Shown here: piece after piece, positions 33,434 through 44,587 of the stretch
Position numbering within the stretch: position 1 is the stretch's first letter
Layout of the letters: each line of letters begins with the position of its first letter
NCBI GenBank assembly: GCA_964017155.1
Contig: OZ024857.1
Location: forward strand, 40,051,641 to 40,115,640
Length of the DNA: 64,000 nucleotides
Direction: 5' to 3'
Source: Oasisia sp. SBJ-2009
Lineage: Eukaryota > Annelida > Polychaeta > Sabellida > Siboglinidae
The notes under the pieces: generated by a model
Seen by the model: only the letters and a program-made list of their open reading frames with translations
Database searches by the model: none
What the model was told of the DNA's origin: nothing
Program-made: the position numbers and the translations under genes

Positions 33434-34504
33434 TCACTTCTGTTTTGACAGGGCTTGAACGGCTAAGGGGAAAAAGCTAGTACTAAAGCGGTTGGTCCTG
33501 GTTTTTATGGACCTGAATCGGCGACTAGATGGGAGAGGTTCAAATAGGTCATGGGCAGGATGGGATGTATCTTGAGAAATGAGAGTCGCTCTTCCTAACA
33601 GACGTTGCTGATACAGTATTTCAAGACTGGGAAGGTCTCTGCCAATGATTCGGGAAGCAGTTTTCACAACTCTGTTTAATCTGAGCGTTTCCTTCTGTGT
33701 AATCGATCCAAACCATACTGAGATAGAAAATGTCAGAACACTCTCGATTACAGCTCTGTAAAAGTTGAGCATGACCTGTGTGGTCAAACCAAACGATCTT
33801 AACCTTCTTAAAAAGTACAGCCGCTGCTGGGCCTTTTTGACAATATTTACAACATTTAGTTCCCATTTAAGATTACTGGAGATTGTTGAACCGAGAAATT
33901 TGAAATGTTGGACGATTTCAACTGTCCTGCCATCGATCACTAGAGGCGAGGGTGGAGAAGATTTCTTTCTCCTAAAATCCACAATCATTTCTTTCGTTTT
34001 ATTTACATTAAGTTCCAGATTGTTATCGCTGCACCAACTGATGAGTTTGTTTACTTGGTCCCGATATTCAGATTCATCAGAACTTGTTATAAGCCCTATC
34101 ACTGTAGTGTCATCGGCAAATTTCAGTATTTTAGTACCTACGTGACAAGATAAACAATCATGTGTAAAAAGAGAGTATAACATTGGTGACAGAACACAGC
34201 CCTGAGGCGTGCCAGTGGATAACGTAACTGATGATGATAAGTTGTCGCCTATTTTTACAACCTGCGGCATATTTAAAAGAAAATCGAGGATCCACAGACA
34301 CATGGATTGAGGAACACCGAGACTCTGTATCTTATCGAAAAGTTTTGATGGGATAATCGTGTTAAAAGCAGAGCTAAAATCAACAAAAAGGATCCTAGCG
34401 TAAGTATTTGGGCTGTCGAGATGTTTAAGAACGTGAAACAATCCTATGGCGACAGCGTCGTCAACGGATCTATTGTTGCGATATGCAAATTGAAAAGTGG
34501 TCAA
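33434..34504 (-). pseudogene. LINE-G reverse transcriptase (palm to C terminus)
   Basis: A 356-codon frame without interruption. It reads FQFAYRNNRSVDDA, LFVDFSSAFNTIIP (residues 39-52, catalytic Asp present), GTPQGCVLSPMLYSLF (98-113), KFADDTTVIG (128-137, both Asp present) and ELNVNKTKEMIVDFRRKK. It continues with FLGSTISSNLKWELNV, AQQRLYFLRRLRSFG, FSISVWFGS and SRRFRSIKTRTNRFSTSFFP, ending ALSKQK. All polymerase motifs from this point on are intact. The frame is entered from a frameshifted segment upstream and has no proper start, so it cannot be expressed alone. After LINE-B copy 4 it is the longest preserved RT in the window. Confidence 0.85.
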
Positions 34505-35235
34505 GCAATGGATCGATAATTGATTTCAGAAACTGCAGGACCAAGCGCTCGAGTGTCTTCATGACTACAGAAGTCAGGGCAACAGGCCTGTAATCGTTTA
34601 AACAAAAGATTTCTTGGGAACAGGAATGATAGTTGATTTTTTGAAGCAATGAGGGATTTTACATTGGGAAAGAGACACATTGAATATGTCTGTGAATACA
34701 CTCGACAGCTGGTCGGCACACAGTTTAAGTAGACATGGAGAGATGTTGTCCGGACAGGCAGCTTTTCTGCTATTTAAACGTTGAAACATGCTTCTAACAA
34801 CATATTCATCCACTGCGAAAGGAGGGAGGGATGAGGAGGGAGTGATACAGGAAGGAGAAGTAGTGTTCAGTTTATCAAACCGGCTATAAAAGTCAGGAAG
34901 ATTATTAGTGTCGGTAGCCGTAGTGTTCTTGGGAGACGGCTTGTAGTTCGTTATGGCCTTCAGTCCCTGCCAAATATTCTTGGAGTTGTTGGTGGACAGA
35001 TTCTCTTCAAGTTTGTCACGGTATTTCGCCTTGCCGGTCTTGATGGCATTTTCCGCTTCATATCTCGCTTTCTTGTATTTATCTTTATCATTGGCTTTTC
35101 GCCTGAAGCTTGTGTTTAATAGAAGTATTGAACCACGGTTTGTCGTTGGGGTAGATTGTTATTGTTTTAGTAGGTATACAGAGGCCCTCGCAGAAGGTGA
35201 TGTAATCACTGACTGTTTCGGTGTACTCGTCAACG
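34505..35235 (-). pseudogene. LINE-G linker and RT fingers
   Basis: Readable parts are YPNDKPWFNTSIKHKLQAKS (35085-35145, a frame break follows), DKYKKARYEAENAIKTGKAK, YRDKLEENLSTNNSKNIWQG, LKAITNYKPSPKN, FAVDEYVVRSMFQRLNSRKA, CPDNISPCLLKLCADQL and STIIPVPKKS. Between about 34600 and 34505 the correct reading (LNDYRPVALTSVVMKTLERL) lies one frame away. The fingers frame and the downstream RT frame are in register, so two compensating indels bracket about 95 bp. Confidence 0.75.
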
Positions 35236-35375
35236 ATTCACCAATCATGGAATTGTATTATATTTTATTGTCTTTACCATTATGTATTGTATTATTTTCC
35301 CATTATATGTTTTATATTCCTGTGTTGTTTTTGTTGTTAAATAAACTTTCATTCATTCATTCATTCATTCTTTCA
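35236..35375 (+). repeat. 3' tail of an unassigned LINE or SINE
   Basis: AT-rich sequence ending in AAATAAACTTTCATTCATTC, a polyadenylation-like signal followed by a short (CATT)n tail. No coding part is present. Confidence 0.45.
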
Positions 35376-35521
35376 TGTATGTATGTATGTATGTATGTAT
35401 GTATGTATGTATGTATGTATGTATGTATGTATGTATGTATGTATGTATGTATGTATGTATGTATGTATGTATGTATGTATGTATGTATGTATGTATGTAT
35501 GTATGTATGTATGTATGTATA
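35376..35521. repeat. (ATGT)n
   Basis: A pure tetranucleotide tract of about 145 bp between the tail above and the LINE-H tail. Confidence 0.97.
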
Positions 35522-35910
35522 TAATATAATAACTTTATTGTCCAATTCATAGAATGGAAATACATTTTGCACTTCACTTAAAACACAATATTTAAGTCAC
35601 GTAGTAATGCATGTATACAATAAAATCAAGCATGTAAATATATAAACGTTAGCTAAAAGTTATAAATATGATATATATTGGAATAAATAAATATACTAAA
35701 ACAATATGACAATATTATAATAAGATAAATACATAAATTAATAACTATGATAAAACAACATTGCATTGGCAGCGGTAGAGAATGTGATAGTTTATAAGGA
35801 TTATTTTGTGTGTGGCTGATTCAGATACTTGATGGAGGATGGAACGAAGGATTTAAGGGCTCGCTGGGTTTTTACTATTGGCATTCTGTACCTCCTTCCA
35901 ATGGTAACTG
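35522..35910 (-). pseudogene. LINE-H: C-terminal tail and 3' untranslated region
   Basis: The minus strand reads IGRRYRMPIVKTQRALKSF then VPSSIKYLNQPHTK and a TAA at about 35807. This is the arginine-rich C-terminal signature shared by CR1/L2-group ORF2 proteins. The 3' untranslated region ends with CAATAAAGTTATTATATTAT next to the (ATGT)n tract. Everything upstream is missing; the fragment ends in a second (ATGT)n tract. Confidence 0.65.
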
Positions 35911-35923
35911 CGATATATATATA

Positions 35924-36283
35924 TGATTGTATGTATGTATGTATGTATGTATGTATGTATGTATGTATGTATGTATGTATGTATGTATGTATGTATGTAT
36001 GTATGTATGTATGTATGTATGATTGTATATATGTATGTATATATGTATGTATGTATCATGTATGTATGTATGTATGTATGTATGTATGTATGTATGTATG
36101 TATGTATGTATGTATGTATGTATGTATGTATGTATGTATGTATGTATGTATGTATGTATGTATGTATGTATGTATGTATGTATGTATGTATGTATGTATG
36201 TATGTATGTATGTATGTATGTATGTATGTATGTATGTATGTATGTATGTGTGTATGTATGTATGTATGTATGTATGTATGTAT
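35924..36283. repeat. (ATGT)n, about 360 bp
   Basis: A long tetranucleotide tract with rare interruptions (ATTG at 36021, CATG at 36058, GTGTG near 36248). The same junction at the other R-I end is only about 70 bp long (57595-57662). Confidence 0.97.
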
Positions 36284-37064
36284 CGGCGTTCTCGGTTATA
36301 GCCCATCTAGAAATCCGTGTGTGAACCGAGTGAAATTAGACGGCACTTCCAATATTATACAATAACTGCGATACGCCTATAGTATGCAGATGCTGGTTGA
36401 CCCCTAACTTAATCACATTATCTTATAAGATGTATGATGTGTTTTACTGGAGTCCATCAACAAACCTTACTTGTATTGAAGGATGCACTCATGCATAACA
36501 GCCTCTGCCCGTGGAAGAAAACAGTTTCGGTCAACCCGGGCAGCTAGTCGTTGCCCAGTACTCACATGGGCACCGTTTCGTTAAGAAAAAGAACTCTTAA
36601 GGCAACATCATCATTACACAAAATTCGACGTTAAATTAACTTAGTTGGTAGAAAAGGCAAAATATCCATTGCCATATTACCAAGAGGGCGAGGACACTAT
36701 TTCCCTGAAACGCCAGTAACAATGTGCTTCTAGCGCGTCATTGTGTTGAAAGTTTTCAGGTATTCAAGATCACTGTTAAGGATCAACATTGATTTTAAAG
36801 AACAACATCCGGTTTAAGAGCTCTTATCTTTAGGGGAATGGTTCCTTGGACATTGAGCATATCTTGTGATGTATACATAAATAAAAATAATAACTATGTT
36901 TCTCACATTTATTTTTTAATTGTAATATATGTCCAAATTAACTAACCAGACTCTTTAATTTACTGGTATAATTGTAACATTATATGCGCATTGGTAGACG
37001 TATATATCAGGTTTCGGGAAGGAAGTCCATGGGAAACCTGAAACAACTGTGTGTGTGTGTGTGT

Positions 37065-37154
<90 letters not shown>

Positions 37155-37640
37155 AGGGTCGTGTGTAGTGTGCAGTGTGTCGAGTGTAGTGTGTAGTGTG
37201 TAGTGTGTAGTGTGTAGTGTGTAGTGTGTAGTGTGTAGTGTGTAGTGTGTAGTGTGTAGTGTGTAGCGTGTCGCGTGTCGCGTGTCGTGTGTCGTGTGTC
37301 GTGTGTCGTGTGTCGTGTGTCGTGTGTCGTGTGTCGTGTGTATGCACGTTAATGTAAAACGGACGTCCATGGGAAAGCTGAACAAACAACTGTGTGTGCG
37401 TGTGTGGTGTGTGCGTTCGCGCGTGCGCGCGTGTGCGCGAGCGTGCGTTTCATTGATGTGCAAGAAAATAATACTTTCCGTAATGAGCGTAATGAGAATT
37501 TTTGAACCAGTGTTACTACGTGTTGGACAACTAATGTGAGTCATCTCAAAACACCAATGTTATTCTAAACAAAAACCATTAAAACTTATATTCCGATGGA
37601 ATTGTAGTCGACTACTATCCCTGGCTATGATAAATGTTTT
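36284..37640 (-). repeat. Dispersed repeat R-I, copy 1 (inverted, internally deleted)
   Basis: The reverse complement matches 55300-55510 and 56740-57560 of copy 3. Shared items (minus strand) include GACGGCAC-like ends, GGATGCACTCATGC, AGAGCTCTTA, ACTCTTTAATTTACTGGTATA, CCATTCCAACTTATATTC-like sequence and ACAATTCCATCGG. The middle of the unit (about 55510-56630 of copy 3) is replaced by GT-rich repeats. Confidence 0.8.
37049..37450. repeat. (TG)n, then 7-bp GTGTAGT and GTGTCGT arrays, then GCGT-rich tract
   Basis: (TG)n at 37051-37152; GTGTAGT units at about 37168-37265; GTGTCGT units at about 37275-37342. After 50 bp containing a second copy of the R-I segment TCCATGGGAAA, an alternating TG/CG tract (GCGCGTGCGCGCGTGTGCGC) follows at 37411-37445. 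All within R-I copy 1. Confidence 0.95.
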
Positions 37641-37803
37641 CCATACGTAAGCTTCTGGCGATCGCCTCGTCGCTATTTGCTTTGCAAGTGATCGGTGGAA
37701 CAAGGACATGGAATAGCCAGCAGATGGCAGCAGCAGCTTAGAACTAAAATGGTGTGACATTTGCCGACAGATGGCGCCATGTTGTATGTGCATACTTAAT
37801 CTG
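37641..37803 (+). repeat. Left flank of the minisatellite, duplicated at 52815-52980
   Basis: CAGCAGATGGCAGCAGC, CAGATGGCGCCA and GTGCATACTTAA occur in the same order in both places. It precedes minisatellite array 3 here and a unique stretch plus (GGTC)n there. Confidence 0.8.
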
Positions 37804-38915
37804 TGCCGCGAAGTATGACGTTGATGCTGTGTAGGCATACGGAAAAGTATGACGCTGATGCTGTGGAGGCGTACAGAGAAGTATGAAATTGATTCCATGG
37901 AGGCCTACAGAGAAGTATGACGTTGATGCTGTGGAGGCGTACAGAGAAGTATGATATTGATGCCATGGAGGCTTACAGAGAAGTATGATATTGATGTATG
38001 ATATTGATGCCTTTGAGACATCGATAGAAGTATGACGTTGAAGCCGTGGAGGCCTACAGAGAAGTATAACGTTGATGCTGTGTATGCGTCCTGAGAAGTA
38101 TGACGTTGATGCTGTGTATGCGTACAGAGAAGTGTGACATTGATGCTGTGGAGGCGAACAGATAAGTATGACATTGATGCTGTGGAGGCGTACAGAGAAG
38201 TATGACGTTGATGCCGTGGAGGCGTACAGAGAGGTATGACATTGATGCTGTGGAGGCGTACAGAAATGTATGACATTGATGCCGTGGAGGCGTACATAGA
38301 AGTATGACATTGATGCTGTGAAGGCGAACAGAGAAGTATGACATTGGTTCCGTGGAGGCGTACAGAGAAGTGTGACATTGATGCCGTTGAGGCGTACAGA
38401 GAATTATGACATTGATACTGTGGAGGCGTACAGAGAAGTATGACATTGATGCTGTGAAGGCGTACGGAGAAGTATGAAATTGATACTGTGGAGGCATACA
38501 GAGAAGTATGACATTGATGCTGTGAAGGCGTACAGAGAAGTATGACGTTGATGCTGTGAAGGCGTACAGAGAAGTATGACATTGATTCCGTGTAGGCGTA
38601 CAGAGAAGTATGACATTGATGCCGTGGAGGCGTACAGAGAAGTATGACATTAATACTGTGGAGGCGTACAGAGAAGTATGACATTGATTCCGTGTAGGCG
38701 TACAGAGAAGTATGAAATTGATGCCGTGGAGGCGTACAGAGAAGTATGACATTGATACTGTGGAGGCGTACAGAAAAGTATGACATTGATGCTGTGGAGG
38801 CATACAGAGAAGTATGACATTGGTACTGTGCAGGCGTACAGAGAAATAAGACAATGATGCCATGGAGGCGTACGGAGGAGTATGACATTGATGCTGTGGA
38901 GGTGTACAGAGGAGA
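37804..38915. repeat. 34-bp minisatellite, array 3 (about 32 units)
   Basis: Same unit as at 5-7.5 kb but mostly the TATGACATTGATGCTGTGG variant, so arrays 1/2 and array 3 have drifted apart as groups. CGTTGATG variants cluster at its left end. The minus strand is open in all frames, as in the other arrays. Confidence 0.95.
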
Positions 38916-41900
38916 TTGATATTGGAAATGCAAAAATGACCTGGAATGTTGCACAAAAAGAGCCAACATTAGTGCTGATATCCTTTAATTTATATCAGGA
39001 CTTACGTTCTGACATTTGGAAATGATCTCTCTGTCAGGCCTGTACTACTAACTGTTGATCACAAACAACTTCCAGCAACTGCATCACAATGCACTACAAT
39101 ATCCACGTTAAACAATCTGCATGTGTGTAGGTCCCTCGTATTGTTTACTGCATCATATGCACGTTTTAAAAGGAACTATCTAGGACCCTAAGCTAAATAA
39201 TACTAATTTCAAATAATAATAAAATCCAGAGAGTAAGACGAACACATCTTTAATTGTTTTCACATGTTGCAAATACACTTTTAACTGTTAACACTATTAA
39301 GACTGGGTGACCCATATCTCTGGAGGTATGACTTAACAAACACAATTAAAAAATGTCGGCCATTTTAATATTGTTCATCATAATATGTACTTTTACAAAG
39401 TATTCACTACAGGAAATGAATAGTAACAAGAAACGTGGCATAAATATATTGTATAAAAATTTAAACGAAGCAAGACTTCGCAAGTGTGCATGTTAATTCG
39501 AATAAAGAACAGAAAAAGTTATTTATCATCTCAAAACACCAATATTTGGTATTAAAGGGATTCTTTTTAACATTTTTGAATTATTATTTACAATCGAGCT
39601 GCATAGGTAATCTTCCACGTAGCAGATAGCTCCAAAACTGATTCATGTAAATACTTTTATGTATTGTCTTGTTGTGCAGATAACAAGTAGGCGAGCACAG
39701 ATTTTCAAAACCAAAGGTTTTTATAGAGTATATTCCGCTGAGCCAATATCTTGGTGCATCGGAATTTAAGTGTTGGAATGGTTTCGTTTAGAATAACGCA
39801 TTGGTGTTTTGAGATGACTTACATTATTTTTTTCAACACACAGTAACACTGGTTTAAAATGATTCTTACTAAAAAGAAAGTATTATTTTCTTGCACACTG
39901 CTGCATTATTTCCCTCACAGTTAAGAAATGTATTATTACTGTTAACTAACAACACGACATGTTTTACAAGCGGGTACATTTTTATAACTACACCAACAAG
40001 AAAACGGTGTTTTCTTTCAAATGCTACACAGTTGACAATGGTTACACACATTTGGTACAATGTGCCCACGTCATGCAGGACGGTCAATATGAAACGGGCC
40101 GTGAAACAGCGACAAGTGTAGCGAACGTTTCCTTTTTAGCTCTCCACTTGCATAGGCGGGGTTTGACGATCGCCACTGGAATGCAGACATACGTTTATAA
40201 ATACTTGATCCGTACTTACATATATTCACAAAAAACTACAAAATACTGGTATATATATTCACTAAAAGAACTGGTTGTCATACCTAGTTTCCCAATTGTT
40301 TCAGGCACCAAGCAATGTCCTATTTACTTATACGAATATAATATATATTGTCTAAACTGAGCAGTTTTGCTAATCAGTGTTCCCATACATTGTATACAAT
40401 AACACTATAAAAACGCCACGGACAAGGCACAACGTTTCGATTACGTATGGCATTTTATGTGTATGGCAGTATAATTATTAAGGTCAGTCATGTGTTTAAT
40501 TGTTATTGATATTTCAAATCCTCAAGCCAGGTTTCTCTGAGCACCGTGAAGAAAATGTTCACTGCTTGGAGTAAGCACATCGCAGATGGCGACAAGATTT
40601 ATAACATTAGTTACTGGAACTGTAAAATTAATACTGATATTGTGCTTTTCTGGATAATATCAATTATACACTGAATGTTGTTTCGTGAATTTTATAATAA
40701 AAACTACATAAAATGTGTTGAAATGAATAGTGTACCGTTCTACTTATTCCCCCAAACGTTTGGTCTCCAAGTCTATTTAAATGAGTATTGTTGTTGTGTT
40801 GAGTAGAATTCAAACACTTGACTTAGTATACTTCCTTTAATTTGCATAAATACTTACATAGGTAATGCCACTGTCTGATCGACAACACGGATACCGTAAC
40901 GCGGGCCCAGGTCTGTTCGGCTTGGCCTGAAGGAGGTAAACAATTATCTGTTACACAAATGTGAATACTTTTACAAACCTGTCAAAATAGTATTAATCCA
41001 ATGTGATATAAAATTGATCTGTTTTTTAGTATGTGTTAGACGGTATTGTGTAGTCCGGATTCCGAGTAACCGTCCGAAATACGCCAAACAATGCATGGTG
41101 AATTTGCAGGGGTGACCCCGTAGCTTAACATGCGTCATTCCTTTGTGTTGGATATCTGAGCTGCAGCGTGTGTTTTGTAATCAGAGCCAACACAGAGGTA
41201 ATTGCTTCTTCCCCACTAAACCTCCCCTTTCTGCCCCCTTAATTTGGAGGTTTTGTTGTGTCTTTTTTTTATAGTATGTGGGGTATAACATTGCCCTCTC
41301 CTTTACTACTGTTACATTGTCATTTTATAATTGTTTAGCTAATCTATGAGCATCATTATGTAGGCATCTATGCATATATGTTGTATTTTCGCATTGAACA
41401 TTTTACTTCTAACCTATTACAATATGATGGCGTTATATTTTGTTAGAACAATTATTAAATGACCTTTATCGATAATTAATGTGTGTGTTTTGTAGCAAAC
41501 TGGCTCAGGGTTCTGCCAGTATGTATTATATTATTCACATTGAATATCAGCAGGGGAAGCAGGGGACACATTGTTATTTCCCCGATACTACATCGCCATC
41601 TGCTGTTTTCCTAATACACACACGTACACATACCCGTACACACACAAATACACATACATATTGTTAATGGTTTGCCATGGAAATAGTGTCCTCGCCTTCT
41701 CGGCAACAAGGCAATGGATATTTTGCGTTTTGAACCAAGTAAGTTAATTTAATAACGGATTTTCTTAATGATGAATTTTCCTTAAGAACTTTTTATCTTC
41801 GTGAAACGGTCCCCATGTGAGTAATGGATGCAGTATAACTTACACGACTAGTTGCCCGGTGTGATCGAAAGCGGATTCTTCCACTGACAGAGGCTTGGAA

Positions 41901-42090
41901 CAGACGACGTCACTTGTCTGTGACGCAGGTGTGCATCCGTCAATACCAGTAAGGTATGTTGATGGGCTGCCGTAAGACAACGATCATTATATATCTTATC
42001 AGATAATGTGTGTCAATTATGAGTCATTCAACGTCTGCACACGATAGGCGTATTACAGTTGTTATATAACACAGAAATATCGTCTTGAGT
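38916..42090 (+). repeat. Dispersed repeat R-I, copy 2
   Basis: Direct match to 54345-57490. Shared blocks: ATATCAGGACTTA, CATCTCAAAACACCAAT, CTCTCCACTTGCATA, GGTTTCTCTGAGCACCGTGA, GGAAATAGTGTCCTCGCC, ACAGACGACGTC and GATGGGCTGC. It carries about 600 bp at 40953-41557 that copy 3 lacks, and it lacks the 56760-57105 part of copy 3. Frames here (for example 39959-40360) have no family motif and are not conserved in copy 3. Confidence 0.8.
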
Positions 42091-42470
42091 TCAGTGATCT
42101 CCAGGCGAACCATTAATGCAACTACATTAGGCCAGGCAAATATTCAAAAAATGTATCAATTATTTTAGTGAATGTGCATATTGTTACTGTTAAGAAGATA
42201 CCAGGATGTCTAATTAAAGCTATGATCAACCTTCATAAATACCTTATTCAGTAACTGCTTAAGTTGTAATGTGTGAATTTTGTGGAATATGCCAAATAAA
42301 CATCGCTCTTCTACTTTCTCCATCTCCACTCGAATTATATTGTAGTGTATATTGAATACATTTGATGGGGATGTTGCATGTACCAAAGTGAAGGACTATA
42401 GTAGAATTAGAGCTGCAACTGTGTGGCAGCTATTTTATAAAAAGGCATAGTTGACACCTTAGCCAGCGCA
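42091..42470. other. No gene seen
   Basis: AT-rich sequence without a frame or recognised repeat. Confidence 0.45.
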
Positions 42471-42865
42471 TGGTAAAGGTCAACCTGCCAGAATCCTGAT
42501 ACCGGCTGGTGAAGCCACGTGTATGTTGAGGGCTCTCATTATAAACCTATTACACCTGTTTACCGGTATGCTATAGTGTATTTTACCTTTATGTTATTGA
42601 TAACTACAAGTGATCCGTGTATTTGTGTTATTCTGAATGACATTGTTATATCTTATTATTACTTTCATTCACTGTGCTAGTGGTAGTCACTGATAATATA
42701 TATCTGTCATATACACTATGTCATATGTGTATGTCATGGTTTTGTGTAATTCATATATTTTACATATAGCCGGTAGATTGTTACTGTTAGTTTCATTACA
42801 TTATTGTCTAGTATTGTATCAGGAGAGTCCTGACACTGGCTGGTGAAGGTACATGTATGATGAAG
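42471..42865 (+). repeat. Duplicated segment: unoccupied site (42471-42566) and left half of the LINE-B target (42810-42865)
   Basis: 42491-42535 (CCTGATACCGGCTGGTGAAG onward) is repeated at 42828-42865 (CCTGACACTGGCTGGTGAAG onward). The continuation of the first copy, TTGAGGGCTCTCATTA and ATTACACCTG, reappears at 46102-46140, after LINE-B. The second copy has therefore been split by the LINE. Confidence 0.75.
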
Positions 42866-43020
42866 GAGTTGGATTCTTAGATTTGTGGGGACACTTTGTT
42901 GGGAAAGAAGACATGTACGTGAGAGATGGCCTCCATCTAAGCGGAAAGGGCGCAGCAGTTTTCTCTGAGAACCTGCTTCAATCTACGGACAGTGGGACAG
43001 GTTGCAATAATTTAAACTAG
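42866..43020 (+). pseudogene. LINE-B ORF1 C-terminal end (SGNH-hydrolase-like)
   Basis: GVGFLDLWGHFVGKEDMYV and RDGLHLSGKGAAVFSENL, ending NNLN and a stop. DGLHLS with its Asp and His is the C-terminal catalytic block of the SGNH/GDSL-type esterase domain known in ORF1 of many CR1 elements. Everything before it is lost to 5' truncation. Confidence 0.8.
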
Positions 43021-43029
43021 ATTCGCAGG

Positions 43030-43446
43030 GGGGAGTCACAGAGAAGCCAAATACTGGAGGCACAGATAAGGACAGCACAGATAAAACGGCAAAGAGCAGT
43101 CTGGAAAACTCTACAACATTTGCTTATAAATGTGTGTGTTTAAATGCAAGGAGCATAGTAAACAAAAGAAATGAACTAAACATTATGGTAGAAGATAATG
43201 ACTCTCACATAATAGATATAACTGAATCTTGGGCCACCCCCGATATATCAGATGCCGAATTAGGAATGACAGGATATGTCATGTTTAGGAAAGATAGAAT
43301 AGGGAGAAGGGGAGGTGGCGTTACTTTATATATTAAAGAATTCATTCAGGCTTACGAAATAAAATTAGATAAAGAAGCAGAATGTGAAGAAGCTGTGTGG
43401 TGTAACATAGTTACGGGAAACTCAACATTACTCAACATGTGTTAGA
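43030..43446 (+). pseudogene. LINE-B copy 2 endonuclease, GDFN region deleted
   Basis: CLNARSIVNKRNELNI (first strand with Asn), IIDITESWATPD (catalytic Glu) and MFRKDRIGRRGGGVTLYI are intact. Then EAVWCNIVTGNSTL jumps to LNMC and a stop. Compared with copy 4 about 180-190 bp are missing, including the YRSPN and MGDFN blocks; the join is at ACTCAACAT, a short homology present at both ends in copy 4. Confidence 0.8.
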
Positions 43447-44587
43447 ACCAACCAGGGGTGAGAACGTATTGGACATAGTTTTGAGCTCACAGAAGGAATT
43501 TATTTATAAAGTCAGGTTATGTGAGCCACTGGGGTGTAGTGATCACAACCAGTTATATTTTATCATCAAAGTAAAAGGAGAACAGAATCGTAAAATACGG
43601 CACAGGAACTTATTTCACAAAGGAAGATATAAGGAAATGAGGAAATATTTAGCAAAGATAGACTGGAATAACACACTGGAGAATAAGACAGCAACATCAT
43701 TTGACTGCATTGTCGAACAATTTGTCCCCTTGAAAAAACAGGGGAAACGTTCAAAAAAGAAACACTTATCAAAAGAAGCCATTAGAAAAATCAAATACAA
43801 GCAAATGATGTGGAAGACATATAGACATAAAGGAAGTGAAGAAGACTATGCCATTTATAAAGAAGCACTTAACCAAGCTACAGCTAAAATTAGAAATTCA
43901 AAGAGAAGTTATGAACAAAAATTAGCTTTTAATATAAAACATGACAGCAAGAGTTTTTATGCGTATGTTCGAAGTAAACAGAAAGTTCAGGATAAGGTAG
44001 GACCTCTAGAAGGTAGTGATGGAAACAAAATAACAGAGGGATTCTTAATGGCAGAAAACCTAAATGAATACTTTAGTTCGGTGTTCACCAGGGAAGATAC
44101 TAATGCATTACCAGTACCAGAGACTAAATTCGAAGGGAGAGAGTCAGACTATTTAGGACAACTAATTGTAACACAAAAAATGGTAGCTAAGAAAATAAGG
44201 GAAATGAAGGATAATAAGTCACCTGGAGTGGATGGGATTCCTCCCAAATTATTACTGGAAGTTGTAGAACAAATCAGCATACCACTTGCAACAGTGTTCA
44301 ATTTGTCAATAGAGGAAGGAGTAGTTCCATTAGAATGGAAAGAAGCAAACATCATACCATTATTTTAAAAAGGATCAAGAAGCAAGTCAGAGAACTATAG
44401 ACCAGTTAGTTTAACATCGGTGATTTGCAAACTATTAGAAAGACTAATTAAAGATCACTTGGTTGATTTTCTTGTTAAAAATAACTTGATTAACCCATCT
44501 CAACATGGGTTTCTAAAAGCGAGGTCATGCTTAACAAATATCTTATGTTTTTTGGAAGATGTCACAAAGTGGGTAGATGAGGGATCA
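43439..44587 (+). pseudogene. LINE-B copy 2, endonuclease end, linker and RT fingers
   Basis: VLEPTRGENVLDIVLSS and CSDHNQLYFI (the SDH motif) close the endonuclease. The linker reads KQGKRSKKKHLSKEAIRKIK and SKSFYAYVRSKQ, with an in-frame loss of eight residues near 43692 relative to copy 4. The fingers begin with DNKSPGVDGIPPKLL and LEWKEANIIPLF; a Lys codon is changed to TAA at 44366. After it RSKSENYRPVSLTSV, GFLKARSCLTNILCFLED and KWVDEG continue until the chimeric segment takes over at 44588. Confidence 0.85.

Larger units (their letters stand above)
33056..35235 (-). mobile_element. LINE-G: L2/Rex-like LINE, 5'-truncated, long RT frame
   Basis: It extends from about 35235 (linker) to the tail near 33056, where the minus strand reads CAATAAAGCTATCTTATC. 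It contains the linker, fingers, palm, thumb and a 3' untranslated region of about 370 bp. Motif style resembles the L2/Rex1 elements abundant in fish; exact clade not assigned. The endonuclease is absent. Confidence 0.8.

Noticed and set aside
35829..36365. A 178-codon frame that begins in apparently unique sequence
   Set aside because: The start lies in the antisense strand of the LINE-H tail, and the rest is (ATGT)n.
36955..37544. His-Thr repeat frames of up to 194 codons
   Set aside because: Translations of the GT-rich arrays within R-I copy 1.
37744..38969. Frames of 188-354 codons over minisatellite array 3
   Set aside because: Same artefact as in arrays 1 and 2.
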